Assembly (NCBI RefSeq): GCF_000214355.1
Contig: NC_015577.1
Location: 124,001 to 188,000, forward strand
Direction of reading: 5' to 3'
DNA length: 64,000 nucleotides
Source: Leadbettera azotonutricia ZAS-9
GTDB taxonomy: Bacteria; Spirochaetota; Spirochaetia; Treponematales; Breznakiellaceae
The notes under the pieces were generated by a model. The model saw only the letters and a list, made by a program, of their open reading frames with translations, ran no database searches and was not told the DNA's origin. Both the position numbers and the translations under genes were made by a program. Position 1 is the stretch's first letter. Each line of letters starts with the position of its first letter. Shown piece after piece: positions 1-7,511 of the stretch.

Positions 1-431
1 TCCGTATTTTGCTGCGGTCTGCCTCCAGGATGAAACGGATTTTTTTACTTTATTCAAAATTGATTGGGCTTTTTCCGGAGAAAGGCGAAAATGTGAAATC
101 ACACTCATGGCTAAATCGAAATCAAGTGAATTATCGTCCTCTGATATATTGAGCGTAAGGCCTGTACCGGTTTCGTCAGCATTCTGCCCCAGCGGTCAGG
201 CGACGAATCAAGAAACAGCCCGAAATTCCGTTTACCTTCCCCAAGATACTGAGGCCCTTCAAACTGCCCAATATTCGGGTCGAGCATACGAAATTCCTTA
301 TGGGCAAGCCATGCCGTATTGCCGCTAAAGGAAAAAACTTCCCGCCCCCGAACCTGTTCGAACCTCAGCGTACCGATACATTCAGGCCCGGCGTTTCCCC
401 AATCCATATAAACATAAATTTCTTCACTCAT
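1..431 (-). pseudogene. hipA: HipA-family toxin kinase, internally deleted and frameshifted
   Basis: HipA proteins are serine/threonine kinases of type II toxin-antitoxin systems. The first 84 residues from the ATG at 429-431 read as a normal HipA N-terminal domain, ending in the family motif SSPDRWGRM. From about position 182 the original frame runs into junk and stops at 111. A different frame of the same strand (about 180 to 1) then reads as a HipA C-terminal tail (ADETGTGLTLNISEDDNSL, then FRLSPEKAQSILNKV and SSWRQTAAKYG) and leaves the window. Intact family members have about 400-440 residues, so roughly 270 residues, including the ATP-binding and catalytic core, are missing at the junction. 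The ATG overlaps the end of hipB by 8 bp, the usual hipBA arrangement. The toxin is very probably inactive. I infer a deletion with loss of frame; an assembly error is the alternative. Confidence 0.8.
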
Positions 432-750
432 CAGGTTTCCTCGTTTTCGAAGCCCTCTTGCCCGGCAAGAGCTTGGCATCCTGAAGCTTCCGCCCAAGGA
501 TATCGTCCTCTGCCACCTTCAAAAGGTCCCGGTCAAGGCCAAGGACAAAGAGAACCTTGAGGTAAGCCCCCATAGCCACCCCCGGATCACCTCTTTCGAT
601 TTTGTAGAGAGTAACCCGGCTGATACCCGCCCTTTCGGCTGTCAACTCAGAGGAAAAATCCCGGCGCAAACGAGCAAATTTGATGTTTTCCCCAAGTGTA
701 TTGAGTATCTTTTGCTGCCTGGGGAATAGAATACTTTTTGGCTTACCCAT
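424..750 (-). CDS. hipB: HipB-like Xre-family antitoxin
   Basis: A 108-residue protein with a Cro/C1-type helix-turn-helix at about residues 15-75 (TAERAGISRVTLYKIERGDP). It is followed by a charged C-terminus, as in HipB antitoxins, which bind and repress their own promoter and neutralise HipA. It precedes and overlaps the hipA remnant by 8 bp, so the two were translationally coupled. The reading frame is intact, unlike hipA. A 13-bp inverted repeat lies directly upstream of the start codon and is the likely operator. An orphan antitoxin could still repress the locus or cross-neutralise another HipA. Assignment to HipB rather than a generic Xre regulator rests on the neighbour. Confidence 0.8.
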   Translation of the reverse strand: MGKPKSILFPRQQKILNTLGENIKFARLRRDFSSELTAERAGISRVTLYKIERGDPGVAMGAYLKVLFVLGLDRDLLKVAEDDILGRKLQDAKLLPGKRASKTRKPDE

Positions 751-806
751 AATGTTTATATTAGTATACTATAATCCCATTTTTTGTCAATATATATAAA
801 CATTAT
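749..806. promoter_or_regulatory. Inverted-repeat operator upstream of hipB
   Basis: A perfect 13-bp inverted repeat has arms at 749-761 and 794-806 (core AATGTTTATAT and its complement) with a 32-bp centre. The left arm touches the hipB start codon. The AT-rich centre contains TATACTATAAT-like sequence suitable for a promoter. Paired palindromes of this kind are the usual HipB binding sites. The regulatory role is inferred. Confidence 0.55.
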
Positions 807-893
807 ATTTCAAACAGCGTCAGCTTCATTTGGGAATTGCCTCCCTTGTTTTTACTTTATCTTAGTAATAAGGTTAATCCAACAGGAGTTATA

Positions 894-1730
894 ATGACCA
901 TTTTCGAAGCCTTGATCCTGGGTGTAGTTCAGGGGATAACTGAATTCCTGCCTGTGAGCAGTTCGGGGCATTTGGTTTTGCTTCAAAAAATATTCGGAAT
1001 TACCGAGTCGGCTCTGCTTTTTGACACCATGGTTCACGTTGGAACCCTTGTTGCGGTGTTCGCAGTGCTCTGGAAGGATATTTGGGCTATACTAAAGCGT
1101 ATTTTTCAGCCTTTGACCCTCTATTTGATTATCGCTACCCTTCCTGCAGTGGTTTTTGCCCTCCTGTTCAAGGATAAAATCGAAGGAGCCTTCGCTTCGG
1201 GGGGCTTTTTGGGTTTTGCCTTCCTTGCAACGTCGATCTTGCTGGTGGCTTCCGAGCTTCTTTTCCGCAGGGCCGGACCAAACAAGGCGGGAGAAGGCGG
1301 AAAACCCCGAACCCGCGAGTCCATGACCTGGCTTGACGCCCTGATCATAGGCCTACTCCAGGCTGTCGCCATTATCCCTGGTGTTTCCCGCTCCGGCTCC
1401 ACCCTTTCAGGTGCACTTTCCCGCAAGCTGGATCGCGATTTCGCCGCACGTTTTTCCTTCCTCCTTTCGATTCCGGCAATCCTTGGCGCCCTGGTGCTCC
1501 AGGTGAAGGATTTGGCGGGGGGCGCGCCTGCCGGGGCAAGCGCGGACGGGGGTATTGGCGTCGGCGCCATTGCAGCGGGAACCATAGCTGCCGCGATAGT
1601 GGGATTTTTCTCGGTACGGTTTATGCTCAAGATCGTGAAGGAACGTTCGCTGTTTGGGTTTGCGGCGTATACTGCGGCGCTGGGGGTTTTAGTACTGGTT
1701 GACCAGTTTGGGACCCATTTGTTTTTCTAG
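894..1730 (+). CDS. uppP: Undecaprenyl-diphosphatase UppP (BacA)
   Basis: An integral membrane phosphatase that regenerates undecaprenyl phosphate from its diphosphate for peptidoglycan and other envelope polymers. The 278-residue product has the two family signatures: the N-terminal QGITEFLPVSSSGHL (residues about 13-27) and the second PGVSRSGST (about 162-170). Multiple hydrophobic segments span the whole protein, and the length is typical. I chose the ATG at 894 because AGGAG at 884-888 precedes it and the family homology begins there. The longer frame from 837 lacks a ribosome binding site. The gene is divergent from hipBA and convergent with aepX, 6 bp away. Confidence 0.95.
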   Translation: MTIFEALILGVVQGITEFLPVSSSGHLVLLQKIFGITESALLFDTMVHVGTLVAVFAVLWKDIWAILKRIFQPLTLYLIIATLPAVVFALLFKDKIEGAFASGGFLGFAFLATSILLVASELLFRRAGPNKAGEGGKPRTRESMTWLDALIIGLLQAVAIIPGVSRSGSTLSGALSRKLDRDFAARFSFLLSIPAILGALVLQVKDLAGGAPAGASADGGIGVGAIAAGTIAAAIVGFFSVRFMLKIVKERSLFGFAAYTAALGVLVLVDQFGTHLFF

Positions 1731-1736
1731 AGCAGT

Positions 1737-3035
1737 TCATTTTCCCCCAGGTATCAATTCAAGAATTTCCTTTATCGGCATACAGAGTTTGTCTGCTTCA
1801 AGCGCCCGCTCGTTCTCCAGTATAGTCCGCGCCGCATTCATCATTGCCGGATAAGAAGCCCTGAGCATGTGGTTAGCATAAATAATAATTGACGCTCCCC
1901 ATTGGCAAAGTTCCTTTTCTAAAAACTGATTATAAGAAGTAGGAACAAGAACCAGCGGTACCTTTTCGTATTCGGCCCGGAACTTCAGGCAGAACTCGCG
2001 TATATCGCTGCCTGATTTTTCTTTACTGTGTATCATGATGCCGTCAGCCCCGGCCGCGACAAAAGCCCTGGCGCGTTCAAGGGCGTCAGAAACCGGGAAG
2101 CCTGCGATGAGGCTTTCAAGGCGGGCTATGATCATGAAGTCACGGGTTACCTGGGCGCGTTTTCCTGCGCTGATCTTTTCACAGAATTCGGGGATGGGGC
2201 AGAGTTCCTGGATTACATCGGTGCCAAAAAGTGAATTCTTTTTAAGGCCGATTTTATCTTCGATGATAACTGCCGAAATACCGTTCCGTTCCAGGGTACG
2301 GACAGTAAACACGAAGTGTTCGCTCTTGCCGCCTGTGTCGCCGTCAAAGATGATGGGCTTGGTAGTACATTCGAGGATATTGGTGAGATCCTGCATACGG
2401 GTAGTGAGGTCAACGGCTTCGATATCGGGCTTACCCTTGCTGGCGGAGTCGGTGAGGCTTGATGACCACATACCGTCAAAACTGCGGAGGCCGTCTTCGC
2501 TTTGGATTTCGAGGTTTTCGATGATGAGACCCGAGAGGCCCGAGTGGGCCTCCATAATTCGTACTATTGGTTTTATTTCGAGGAGACGCCGTAATGTTTT
2601 AAGCCTGATATCCGGGGTGGTGCCTATGGCGCGCATGGCTTCGCTTAAAGCTGAGGAGTTCACACCCTGGGTGTAGGGGATCTCGATAACTTCACCGCCC
2701 AGTTCCTGCATTGCTGCATAGACATGGCCGCGCTCTTTACTCAAGGGACCCGATTTCCAATCATCGCCGTGGATAATGGCATCGGGTTTATACTTTTTCA
2801 GATTGGGTACATAGCTCCATTCTTCCTGGGGTACTACCCTGGATACGCCCTTGATGTTCTCTACCACTTCGAGACGCTGTTCCCAGGTGAGGTAGGGGAG
2901 GCGTTTGTGGGCGGCAATTGCAGAATCTGTGAGGAGGCCCACAAGTACCTGCCCGTGTTTTTGAGCTTCCCTGATAATGTTGATGATGCCCGGGTGGATG
3001 ATATCGCCCCGAAGCCCCAAATAAATTGTTTTCAT
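1737..3035 (-). CDS. aepX: Phosphoenolpyruvate mutase with N-terminal cytidylyltransferase-like domain
   Basis: PEP mutase converts phosphoenolpyruvate to 3-phosphonopyruvate, the first C-P bond of phosphonate biosynthesis. The 432-residue protein has an isocitrate-lyase-type domain (about 150-432) with DGDTGG at 231 and the PEP mutase signature EDK-x5-NS at 259-268. Residues 1-125 resemble TagD-type cytidylyltransferases (LTWEQRLEVVENI, KPDAIIHGDDW). However, the catalytic HxGH is HPGI (14-17), and the RTxGISTT-like segment reads YTQGVNSS. The fused domain may therefore be structural rather than catalytic. The ATG at 3033-3035 is preceded by an AAGGAC-type site. It is the last gene of the aepY-phnW-aepX operon, 10 bp after phnW. 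Confidence 0.92.
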   Translation of the reverse strand: MKTIYLGLRGDIIHPGIINIIREAQKHGQVLVGLLTDSAIAAHKRLPYLTWEQRLEVVENIKGVSRVVPQEEWSYVPNLKKYKPDAIIHGDDWKSGPLSKERGHVYAAMQELGGEVIEIPYTQGVNSSALSEAMRAIGTTPDIRLKTLRRLLEIKPIVRIMEAHSGLSGLIIENLEIQSEDGLRSFDGMWSSSLTDSASKGKPDIEAVDLTTRMQDLTNILECTTKPIIFDGDTGGKSEHFVFTVRTLERNGISAVIIEDKIGLKKNSLFGTDVIQELCPIPEFCEKISAGKRAQVTRDFMIIARLESLIAGFPVSDALERARAFVAAGADGIMIHSKEKSGSDIREFCLKFRAEYEKVPLVLVPTSYNQFLEKELCQWGASIIIYANHMLRASYPAMMNAARTILENERALEADKLCMPIKEILELIPGGK

Positions 3036-3045
3036 GCTAAAGTCC

Positions 3046-4641
3046 TTATAATGTTTGAATGTAATCTTCCAGAATTTTGACAAAGGCCGTCATTTCTTCC
3101 GGCTGTATATCCCCGATATTGGCAATTCGGAATGTGTTGGCGTCAGAGAGTTTGCCGGGATAAATAGTAAAACTTTTACTGCGGGCAAGATCGTGGAGCG
3201 CATCAAAAGAATATGCAGGAGATGCAGGATCGATGATGGCAGTAATAAGCTTAGACTGGGCTGCTTCGGGAACCAGCATGGAGAGGCCCAATTTTTTTAC
3301 CGTTTTGACAAGTATGTCCCAGCAGGCGGAATAACGGATATAACGCTTTTCTATTGTTTCAATCTTTGCCTCAATAATTGCCTGGCGCAGGGCATAGAGG
3401 GTCTGCACAGGCGGGGTAAAGCGGGTTTGTTTGGTCTTCTTGAAGCCGTTGTATTGATCCTGAAGGTTAAGGTAATAGTTCCGCATGGGGTAAGCGCTTA
3501 TCTGTGCAAGAGCTTCCTTGCGGCAAAAAACCAGGGCAGCGCCGGCCATACCCTGAATGTTTTTGTTTGAGGTTGAGGCCATAAAATCAAAGCCATCCCT
3601 GTCCATGTCGATGGGAATAGCCGCAAAGGCGCTGACTGTATCTACAATGGTGGTAATTCCGTGTTCATGGCAAAAGCGGCAAAGTTCGGGCGCGGGGTTA
3701 AGCAGGCCCGTAGTGGTTTCGTGGTACACAATGGCAAAATGGGTAAAAGCGCCTTCTATAAGCTTTGTTTTAACCGCTTCTGTATCCAGGGGCTTAAAAC
3801 CTGAACTTTTAAAGACTTCAAAATTGAGTTTATACACCTTGGCGATTTTGGCAAAACGCTCGCCGTAAGCGCCGTTATCGACGATGAGGAGCTTTCCCTC
3901 ATCGGGAACACAGGATGAAATCATCACCTCGTCGGCGGCGGTGCCTGAACCGCCGAAGAGTACGGTTTCCACCCTGCCTGGTTTGCCTGCCATAAGGGAA
4001 AGCTCGGTGCAGATCCACTCCATGAGATTGCCGAATTCTTTTTCCCTGGGACATATATCTGCGCAGATTTGGGCATACTTAACGCTGTCGCTTGTGGTAG
4101 CAGGACCCGGATTAAGGAGAACCTCACGCCTGACGCTGCGGAGGCCTTCGGCTTCCTGTATCAGGGGGTAGAGATCTTGTTCGGTTTTTTGGGCAGCGGC
4201 ACCGGTTTCGATTTTTCCCCAAAGGAGTGTTGCGATTTTCCTTGTTACAGCTTGAGACGGAATCTCCATTTTTGGGTACATTTTTTCCAGGGCTGAATTT
4301 TGCAGTTTGGCAATGCCTATGGGTTCACCTGAACCGGAAGCAAGCTGCACATCAGGACGAGCCTCGTTGATAAGGACGTGGAAGGCTATGGCGTCAAAAA
4401 GAAGGCCGCTCCGCAGGAAGAGAAAATCACCTGAAATTTGGAAAGCGCCGGTGGTAATTACGATACCAGGATAACGGGATTTCAATTCAGCATAGCCTGC
4501 CGCAGAATCTGCATGTACCACAATGAACATCTCCTCTATTCCCGAGGCGAAGAGTTTGCGGACAGTGTGTTCAATTAAAGGTATTCCGCCGATAGTGCAA
4601 AAATCCATTTCTCCTGACAGTAATACTGCGTATCTAATCAT
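3046..4641 (-). CDS. phnW: 2-aminoethylphosphonate:pyruvate aminotransferase with degenerate N-terminal nucleotidyltransferase domain
   Basis: Residues about 172-531 are an AEP transaminase of the PLP fold-type I class, starting at VLLNPGPATTSD. HETTTG lies at 307 and the probable PLP lysine is K360 in STSNKN. In a biosynthetic operon it aminates phosphonoacetaldehyde to 2-aminoethylphosphonate. Residues 1-165 resemble the sugar-nucleotide/LicC-type domain known from PntC, which makes CMP-AEP and is found fused to AEP transaminases in treponemes. Here the N-terminus runs from AVLLSG almost directly to GGIPLIEHTV, so the glycine-rich GxGxR...K nucleotide-binding loop is missing and the domain is short. 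The start ATG overlaps the aepY stop by one base (TAATG). Transaminase confidence is high; loss of nucleotidyltransferase activity is inferred. Confidence 0.9.
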   Translation of the reverse strand: MIRYAVLLSGEMDFCTIGGIPLIEHTVRKLFASGIEEMFIVVHADSAAGYAELKSRYPGIVITTGAFQISGDFLFLRSGLLFDAIAFHVLINEARPDVQLASGSGEPIGIAKLQNSALEKMYPKMEIPSQAVTRKIATLLWGKIETGAAAQKTEQDLYPLIQEAEGLRSVRREVLLNPGPATTSDSVKYAQICADICPREKEFGNLMEWICTELSLMAGKPGRVETVLFGGSGTAADEVMISSCVPDEGKLLIVDNGAYGERFAKIAKVYKLNFEVFKSSGFKPLDTEAVKTKLIEGAFTHFAIVYHETTTGLLNPAPELCRFCHEHGITTIVDTVSAFAAIPIDMDRDGFDFMASTSNKNIQGMAGAALVFCRKEALAQISAYPMRNYYLNLQDQYNGFKKTKQTRFTPPVQTLYALRQAIIEAKIETIEKRYIRYSACWDILVKTVKKLGLSMLVPEAAQSKLITAIIDPASPAYSFDALHDLARSKSFTIYPGKLSDANTFRIANIGDIQPEEMTAFVKILEDYIQTL

Positions 4642-5768
4642 TATAACTCTCCCCTTAAAAAATCCATTAAAGCTTTTTTATTTGTTTCAGGACTTGTACC
4701 GGGCCGGCCCAGGTCCGCCCTGTTGCCTTTGCGTATACGCACTTCGATAAAAACAGGACCTTTACGTGCAGTAAAAAGGGCGCGAAGTTCCTCCCGGGTA
4801 TACACACGATGGGCTTCCGGGTATCCCGCTGCAAGAGCCATGGCGCAGAGGTCAACTTTGAAGCCTATAGTAGGCTGGCCCCCCACTGAATCATGGGCGC
4901 CGTTGTTCAAAACAATGTGGCGCAGATTGGAAGGCTTACAGGTACCTATAGTTCCCAATACACCCAGGTGCATTAATACTGCGCCGTCACCGTCAAGGCA
5001 GGTAATGGGAATCTCCCTTCTCTGCATGGCTGCAGCGAGGGCCAATGAAGAAGCGTGGCCCATGGAACCTACGGTAAGAAAATCCCGTTCGTGGCCCATA
5101 CGGTGCTTTTCCCGCAATTCGTACAATTCCCGTGAAGCCATGCCGGTAGTGGTAAAAAAGGCCTCCTCCGGGGGTGATGAAAGAATTATCTCCTCAATGG
5201 CTTCTTCGCGGGTCAACTCAACAGCCGGATATTCTTCAGTATGCGTTAATGTATAAGGAGTAAAGGTGTCTTTCTTTACGACAAAGGCGTAAGGGCCGCC
5301 ATTTTTTTCCAAAGACGCATAGCACGCGTCAAGCTGATCGTTCAAATCAGCTTCATCGCGTGTAAGAATGGCATAGGGTATTTCCATGGCCTCAAGCAAA
5401 GCGCAGGTAACTTTGCCCTGTTTGAGATGCTGGGGTTCGTCCTTAACCCCAGGTTCACCCCGCCAGCCAATCATAAGGATCAGGGGAATACGGTAAACCA
5501 GGGGATCGGTCAGCGAAAGGAGAGGATTCACCGCGTTGCCTATCCCCGAATTCTGCATATATACCAAGGGGATTTTTCCGGTTCCAAGGTGAAAGCCCGA
5601 GGCCAGGGCAACGGCGGATCCTTCGTTAACCGCAATAATGTGGTTATCAGCTTTAGCATGATCGGTTATGTAGGCGCAGAAATTTTTCAAAAGCGAATCA
5701 GGAACACCGGTAAAAAAATCCGTCCCCCTTTTTACAAGCTTATCAAAAAGATTACCAGGATCTATCAT
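4641..5768 (-). CDS. aepY: Phosphonopyruvate decarboxylase
   Basis: A thiamine-diphosphate enzyme that decarboxylates 3-phosphonopyruvate to phosphonoacetaldehyde, pulling the unfavourable PEP mutase equilibrium forward. The 375-residue protein has the catalytic-Glu region AVNEGSAVALASGFHLG (E49). The ThDP-binding motif begins with GDG at 260 and continues to LNNGAHDSVGGQPT (about 287-300). The length is typical of Ppd. I chose the ATG at 5766-5768, which follows AGAGGAAT; the longer frame to 5852 has no homology upstream. It is the first gene of the phosphonate operon and its stop overlaps the phnW start by one base, indicating translational coupling. An inverted repeat lies 20-60 bp upstream. 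Confidence 0.93.
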   Translation of the reverse strand: MIDPGNLFDKLVKRGTDFFTGVPDSLLKNFCAYITDHAKADNHIIAVNEGSAVALASGFHLGTGKIPLVYMQNSGIGNAVNPLLSLTDPLVYRIPLILMIGWRGEPGVKDEPQHLKQGKVTCALLEAMEIPYAILTRDEADLNDQLDACYASLEKNGGPYAFVVKKDTFTPYTLTHTEEYPAVELTREEAIEEIILSSPPEEAFFTTTGMASRELYELREKHRMGHERDFLTVGSMGHASSLALAAAMQRREIPITCLDGDGAVLMHLGVLGTIGTCKPSNLRHIVLNNGAHDSVGGQPTIGFKVDLCAMALAAGYPEAHRVYTREELRALFTARKGPVFIEVRIRKGNRADLGRPGTSPETNKKALMDFLRGEL

Positions 5769-5786
5769 TTTATTCCTCTTGCTATC

Positions 5787-5825
5787 ATGTTCATTTTCAA
5801 TAGTCATACCATAAAAAATGAACAT
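5787..5825. promoter_or_regulatory. Inverted repeat upstream of phosphonate operon
   Basis: Arms ATGTTCATTTT (5787-5797) and AAAATGAACAT (5815-5825) form a perfect 11-bp inverted repeat with a 17-bp centre. It sits between the divergent aepY and TauE-type genes, 19 bp above the aepY start. A regulator binding site is the likely meaning; no regulator gene is adjacent. Confidence 0.4.
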
Positions 5826-5924
5826 AGTCAACCAGGGCTCTAAAGCCTCCATAGCCGAAAAGCTTGATTTCGAGTATCATGTTTGGGTGAATTATCAAAC
5901 CCTCAACCTTGAAAGAGCACAGTT

Positions 5925-6695
5925 ATGAGCGAATTCCTCAGATCCCTGCCTTTTCAGCAACTTGACGTGCCCTGGAAATGGGCTGCCTGGATAGTTTTGG
6001 GACTCTGCATCGGCCTTTCGAAGGCAGGTTTCACCGGCATCACCGCAATAATCTTTCCAATTATTGCCATCATTTTCGGGGCCAAGGCGTCCACCGGCCT
6101 CAACCTGCCCCTGCTCTGCTTCGCCGATGTGCTGGCAGTTATCTACTATAACCGCCATACGGAATGGAAATATATCATCAAGCTCCTCCCCTGGACATTG
6201 GCAGGCTTTGGCCTGGCTCTTTGGGTGGATACTCTCGTGCCGGTTCAGGCTTTTAAGTACCTCATGGGAGGCTGTATTCTGGCTGGCCTTATTGTCATGA
6301 TCTGGAACGATCGCCGGGGAAAAGACGCCCCTGCCCCCTCATCCTGGTGGTTTTCGGCCCTCTTCGGCATTGCCGGGGGCTTTTCCACAACTATCGGGAA
6401 CATCGCAGGGCCCATCATGTCGGTATTCCTCCTCTCCATGCAGCTACCCAAGAACAGCTTCGTGGGCACTTCGGCCTGGTTCTTTCTCATAGTGAATTAT
6501 ATAAAACTGCCTGTGCAGGTCTTTTTATGGAAAAATATCACCCTGGATGTGCTGGCCCTGGACCTGACCTTGATCCCATTCATTTTGATAGGCGGAATAG
6601 TGGGGGTTGTCAGTATTAAGAAGATTTCAGAGTCCCTATACCGGAAGGTTATCGTAGTTCTGACCCTGGTTTCCACGATTTTCCTATTTATTTAG
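5925..6695 (+). CDS. TauE/SafE-family membrane permease
   Basis: A 256-residue hydrophobic protein with about eight membrane segments and the internal two-fold character of the TauE/SafE (former DUF81) family. Each half starts with a glycine-rich helix: GLCIGLSKAGFTGITA at about residue 28 and FGIAGGFSTTIGNIAGP at about 147. The family exports or imports small sulfur-containing or organic anions. Its position divergent from the phosphonate operon is suggestive, but substrate cannot be read from sequence. The ATG at 5925 follows a GAAAGAG-like site. Confidence 0.88.
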   Translation: MSEFLRSLPFQQLDVPWKWAAWIVLGLCIGLSKAGFTGITAIIFPIIAIIFGAKASTGLNLPLLCFADVLAVIYYNRHTEWKYIIKLLPWTLAGFGLALWVDTLVPVQAFKYLMGGCILAGLIVMIWNDRRGKDAPAPSSWWFSALFGIAGGFSTTIGNIAGPIMSVFLLSMQLPKNSFVGTSAWFFLIVNYIKLPVQVFLWKNITLDVLALDLTLIPFILIGGIVGVVSIKKISESLYRKVIVVLTLVSTIFLFI

Positions 6696-6733
6696 GAAAA
6701 TTAAAAAAAACGTTGTTTTTTTAAAGATTTTTG

Positions 6734-6779
6734 TTGACGATTGGGTACAAAAATAAGTATTTTTCAATGAGAATATAAT
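6734..6779 (+). promoter_or_regulatory. Possible promoter of grpE-dnaK cluster
   Basis: TTGACG at 6734-6739 is followed 18 bp later by TATTTT (6758-6763). A better TATAAT lies at 6774-6779 but has no -35 at the right distance. No CIRCE element (TTAGCACTC-N9-GAGTGCTAA) was found in this spacer, so HrcA control is not supported here. The exact promoter is uncertain. Confidence 0.3.
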
Positions 6780-6800
6780 TAGTTTCGATAGGAAGTATTA

Positions 6801-7475
6801 ATGTCAAAGCACAGCCACAACCCCGGTCCAGAGGAAGGGGTCAAGAAAGAGGAAGCCGCCCCCCAGGCAGAAGCAGGGGCTTCGGGAGCCGCAAACGGGG
6901 CAGATGCACCTGGCGGAGAAACTGGCCAGGCCGCCGCGCAAGATCAGGGAGCTGTGTCCGGCAACGCCCAGGCGGCCCCCGAAAAGCCGCTTACGCCGGA
7001 GGAGAGAATCGCAGCCCTGGAGATACAGCTGGCCGAAGCCAACGATCAGTACCTCCGCAAGGCTGCGGATTTCGAGAATTTCCGCAAGCGCATGGCCAGG
7101 GAAAAGCAGGAGGCCATAGACTTTGCCAATCAGAGCCTCCTCATGGATCTGATTCAGACCATGGACGATTTTGACCGGGCCATCAAGGTCGCGGAAGGCA
7201 TGGCCCAGTCCACGCCGGAATTCGCAAGTTTTTACGAGGGCGTCTCCATGATCGAGAAGCGCCTTTCGACCCAGTTGGACAACAAGTGGGGGCTTAAGCG
7301 TTTTGATTCAGAGGGCCAGCCCTTTGATCCCAACCGCCACGAGGCCATTATGATGGAGAAATCCGCGGAAGCCAAAGAGGCAACAGTTGCCCAAGACCTG
7401 ATTAAAGGGTATACCTTGAAAGATCGCGTTATCAGGGCAGCAAAAGTAAAAGTAATTATGCCGGAATCAAATTAA
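6801..7475 (+). CDS. grpE: Nucleotide exchange factor GrpE
   Basis: A 224-residue co-chaperone that releases ADP from DnaK. The first 62 residues are a low-complexity Ala/Gly/Glu/Gln tail. A long coiled coil follows (LTPEERIAALEIQLAEANDQYL onward), carrying the GrpE core ADFENFRKRMAREK at about 92-105. The C-terminal beta domain contains FDPNRHEAIMM near 177-187. It is immediately followed by dnaK (36 bp), so it is co-transcribed. The start is preceded by TAGGAAG. Confidence 0.96.
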   Translation: MSKHSHNPGPEEGVKKEEAAPQAEAGASGAANGADAPGGETGQAAAQDQGAVSGNAQAAPEKPLTPEERIAALEIQLAEANDQYLRKAADFENFRKRMAREKQEAIDFANQSLLMDLIQTMDDFDRAIKVAEGMAQSTPEFASFYEGVSMIEKRLSTQLDNKWGLKRFDSEGQPFDPNRHEAIMMEKSAEAKEATVAQDLIKGYTLKDRVIRAAKVKVIMPESN

Positions 7476-7511
7476 CCGGAAAATAAATTATAGGATTAAG
7501 AGGAGCATACT

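Noticed and set aside
6701-6724. A-rich/T-rich hairpin after the TauE/SafE gene
   Set aside because: The arms are almost only A and T with unequal lengths; too weak to call a terminator.
6696-6800. Search for a CIRCE element before grpE
   Set aside because: No TTAGCACTC/GAGTGCTAA repeat is present in the spacer.
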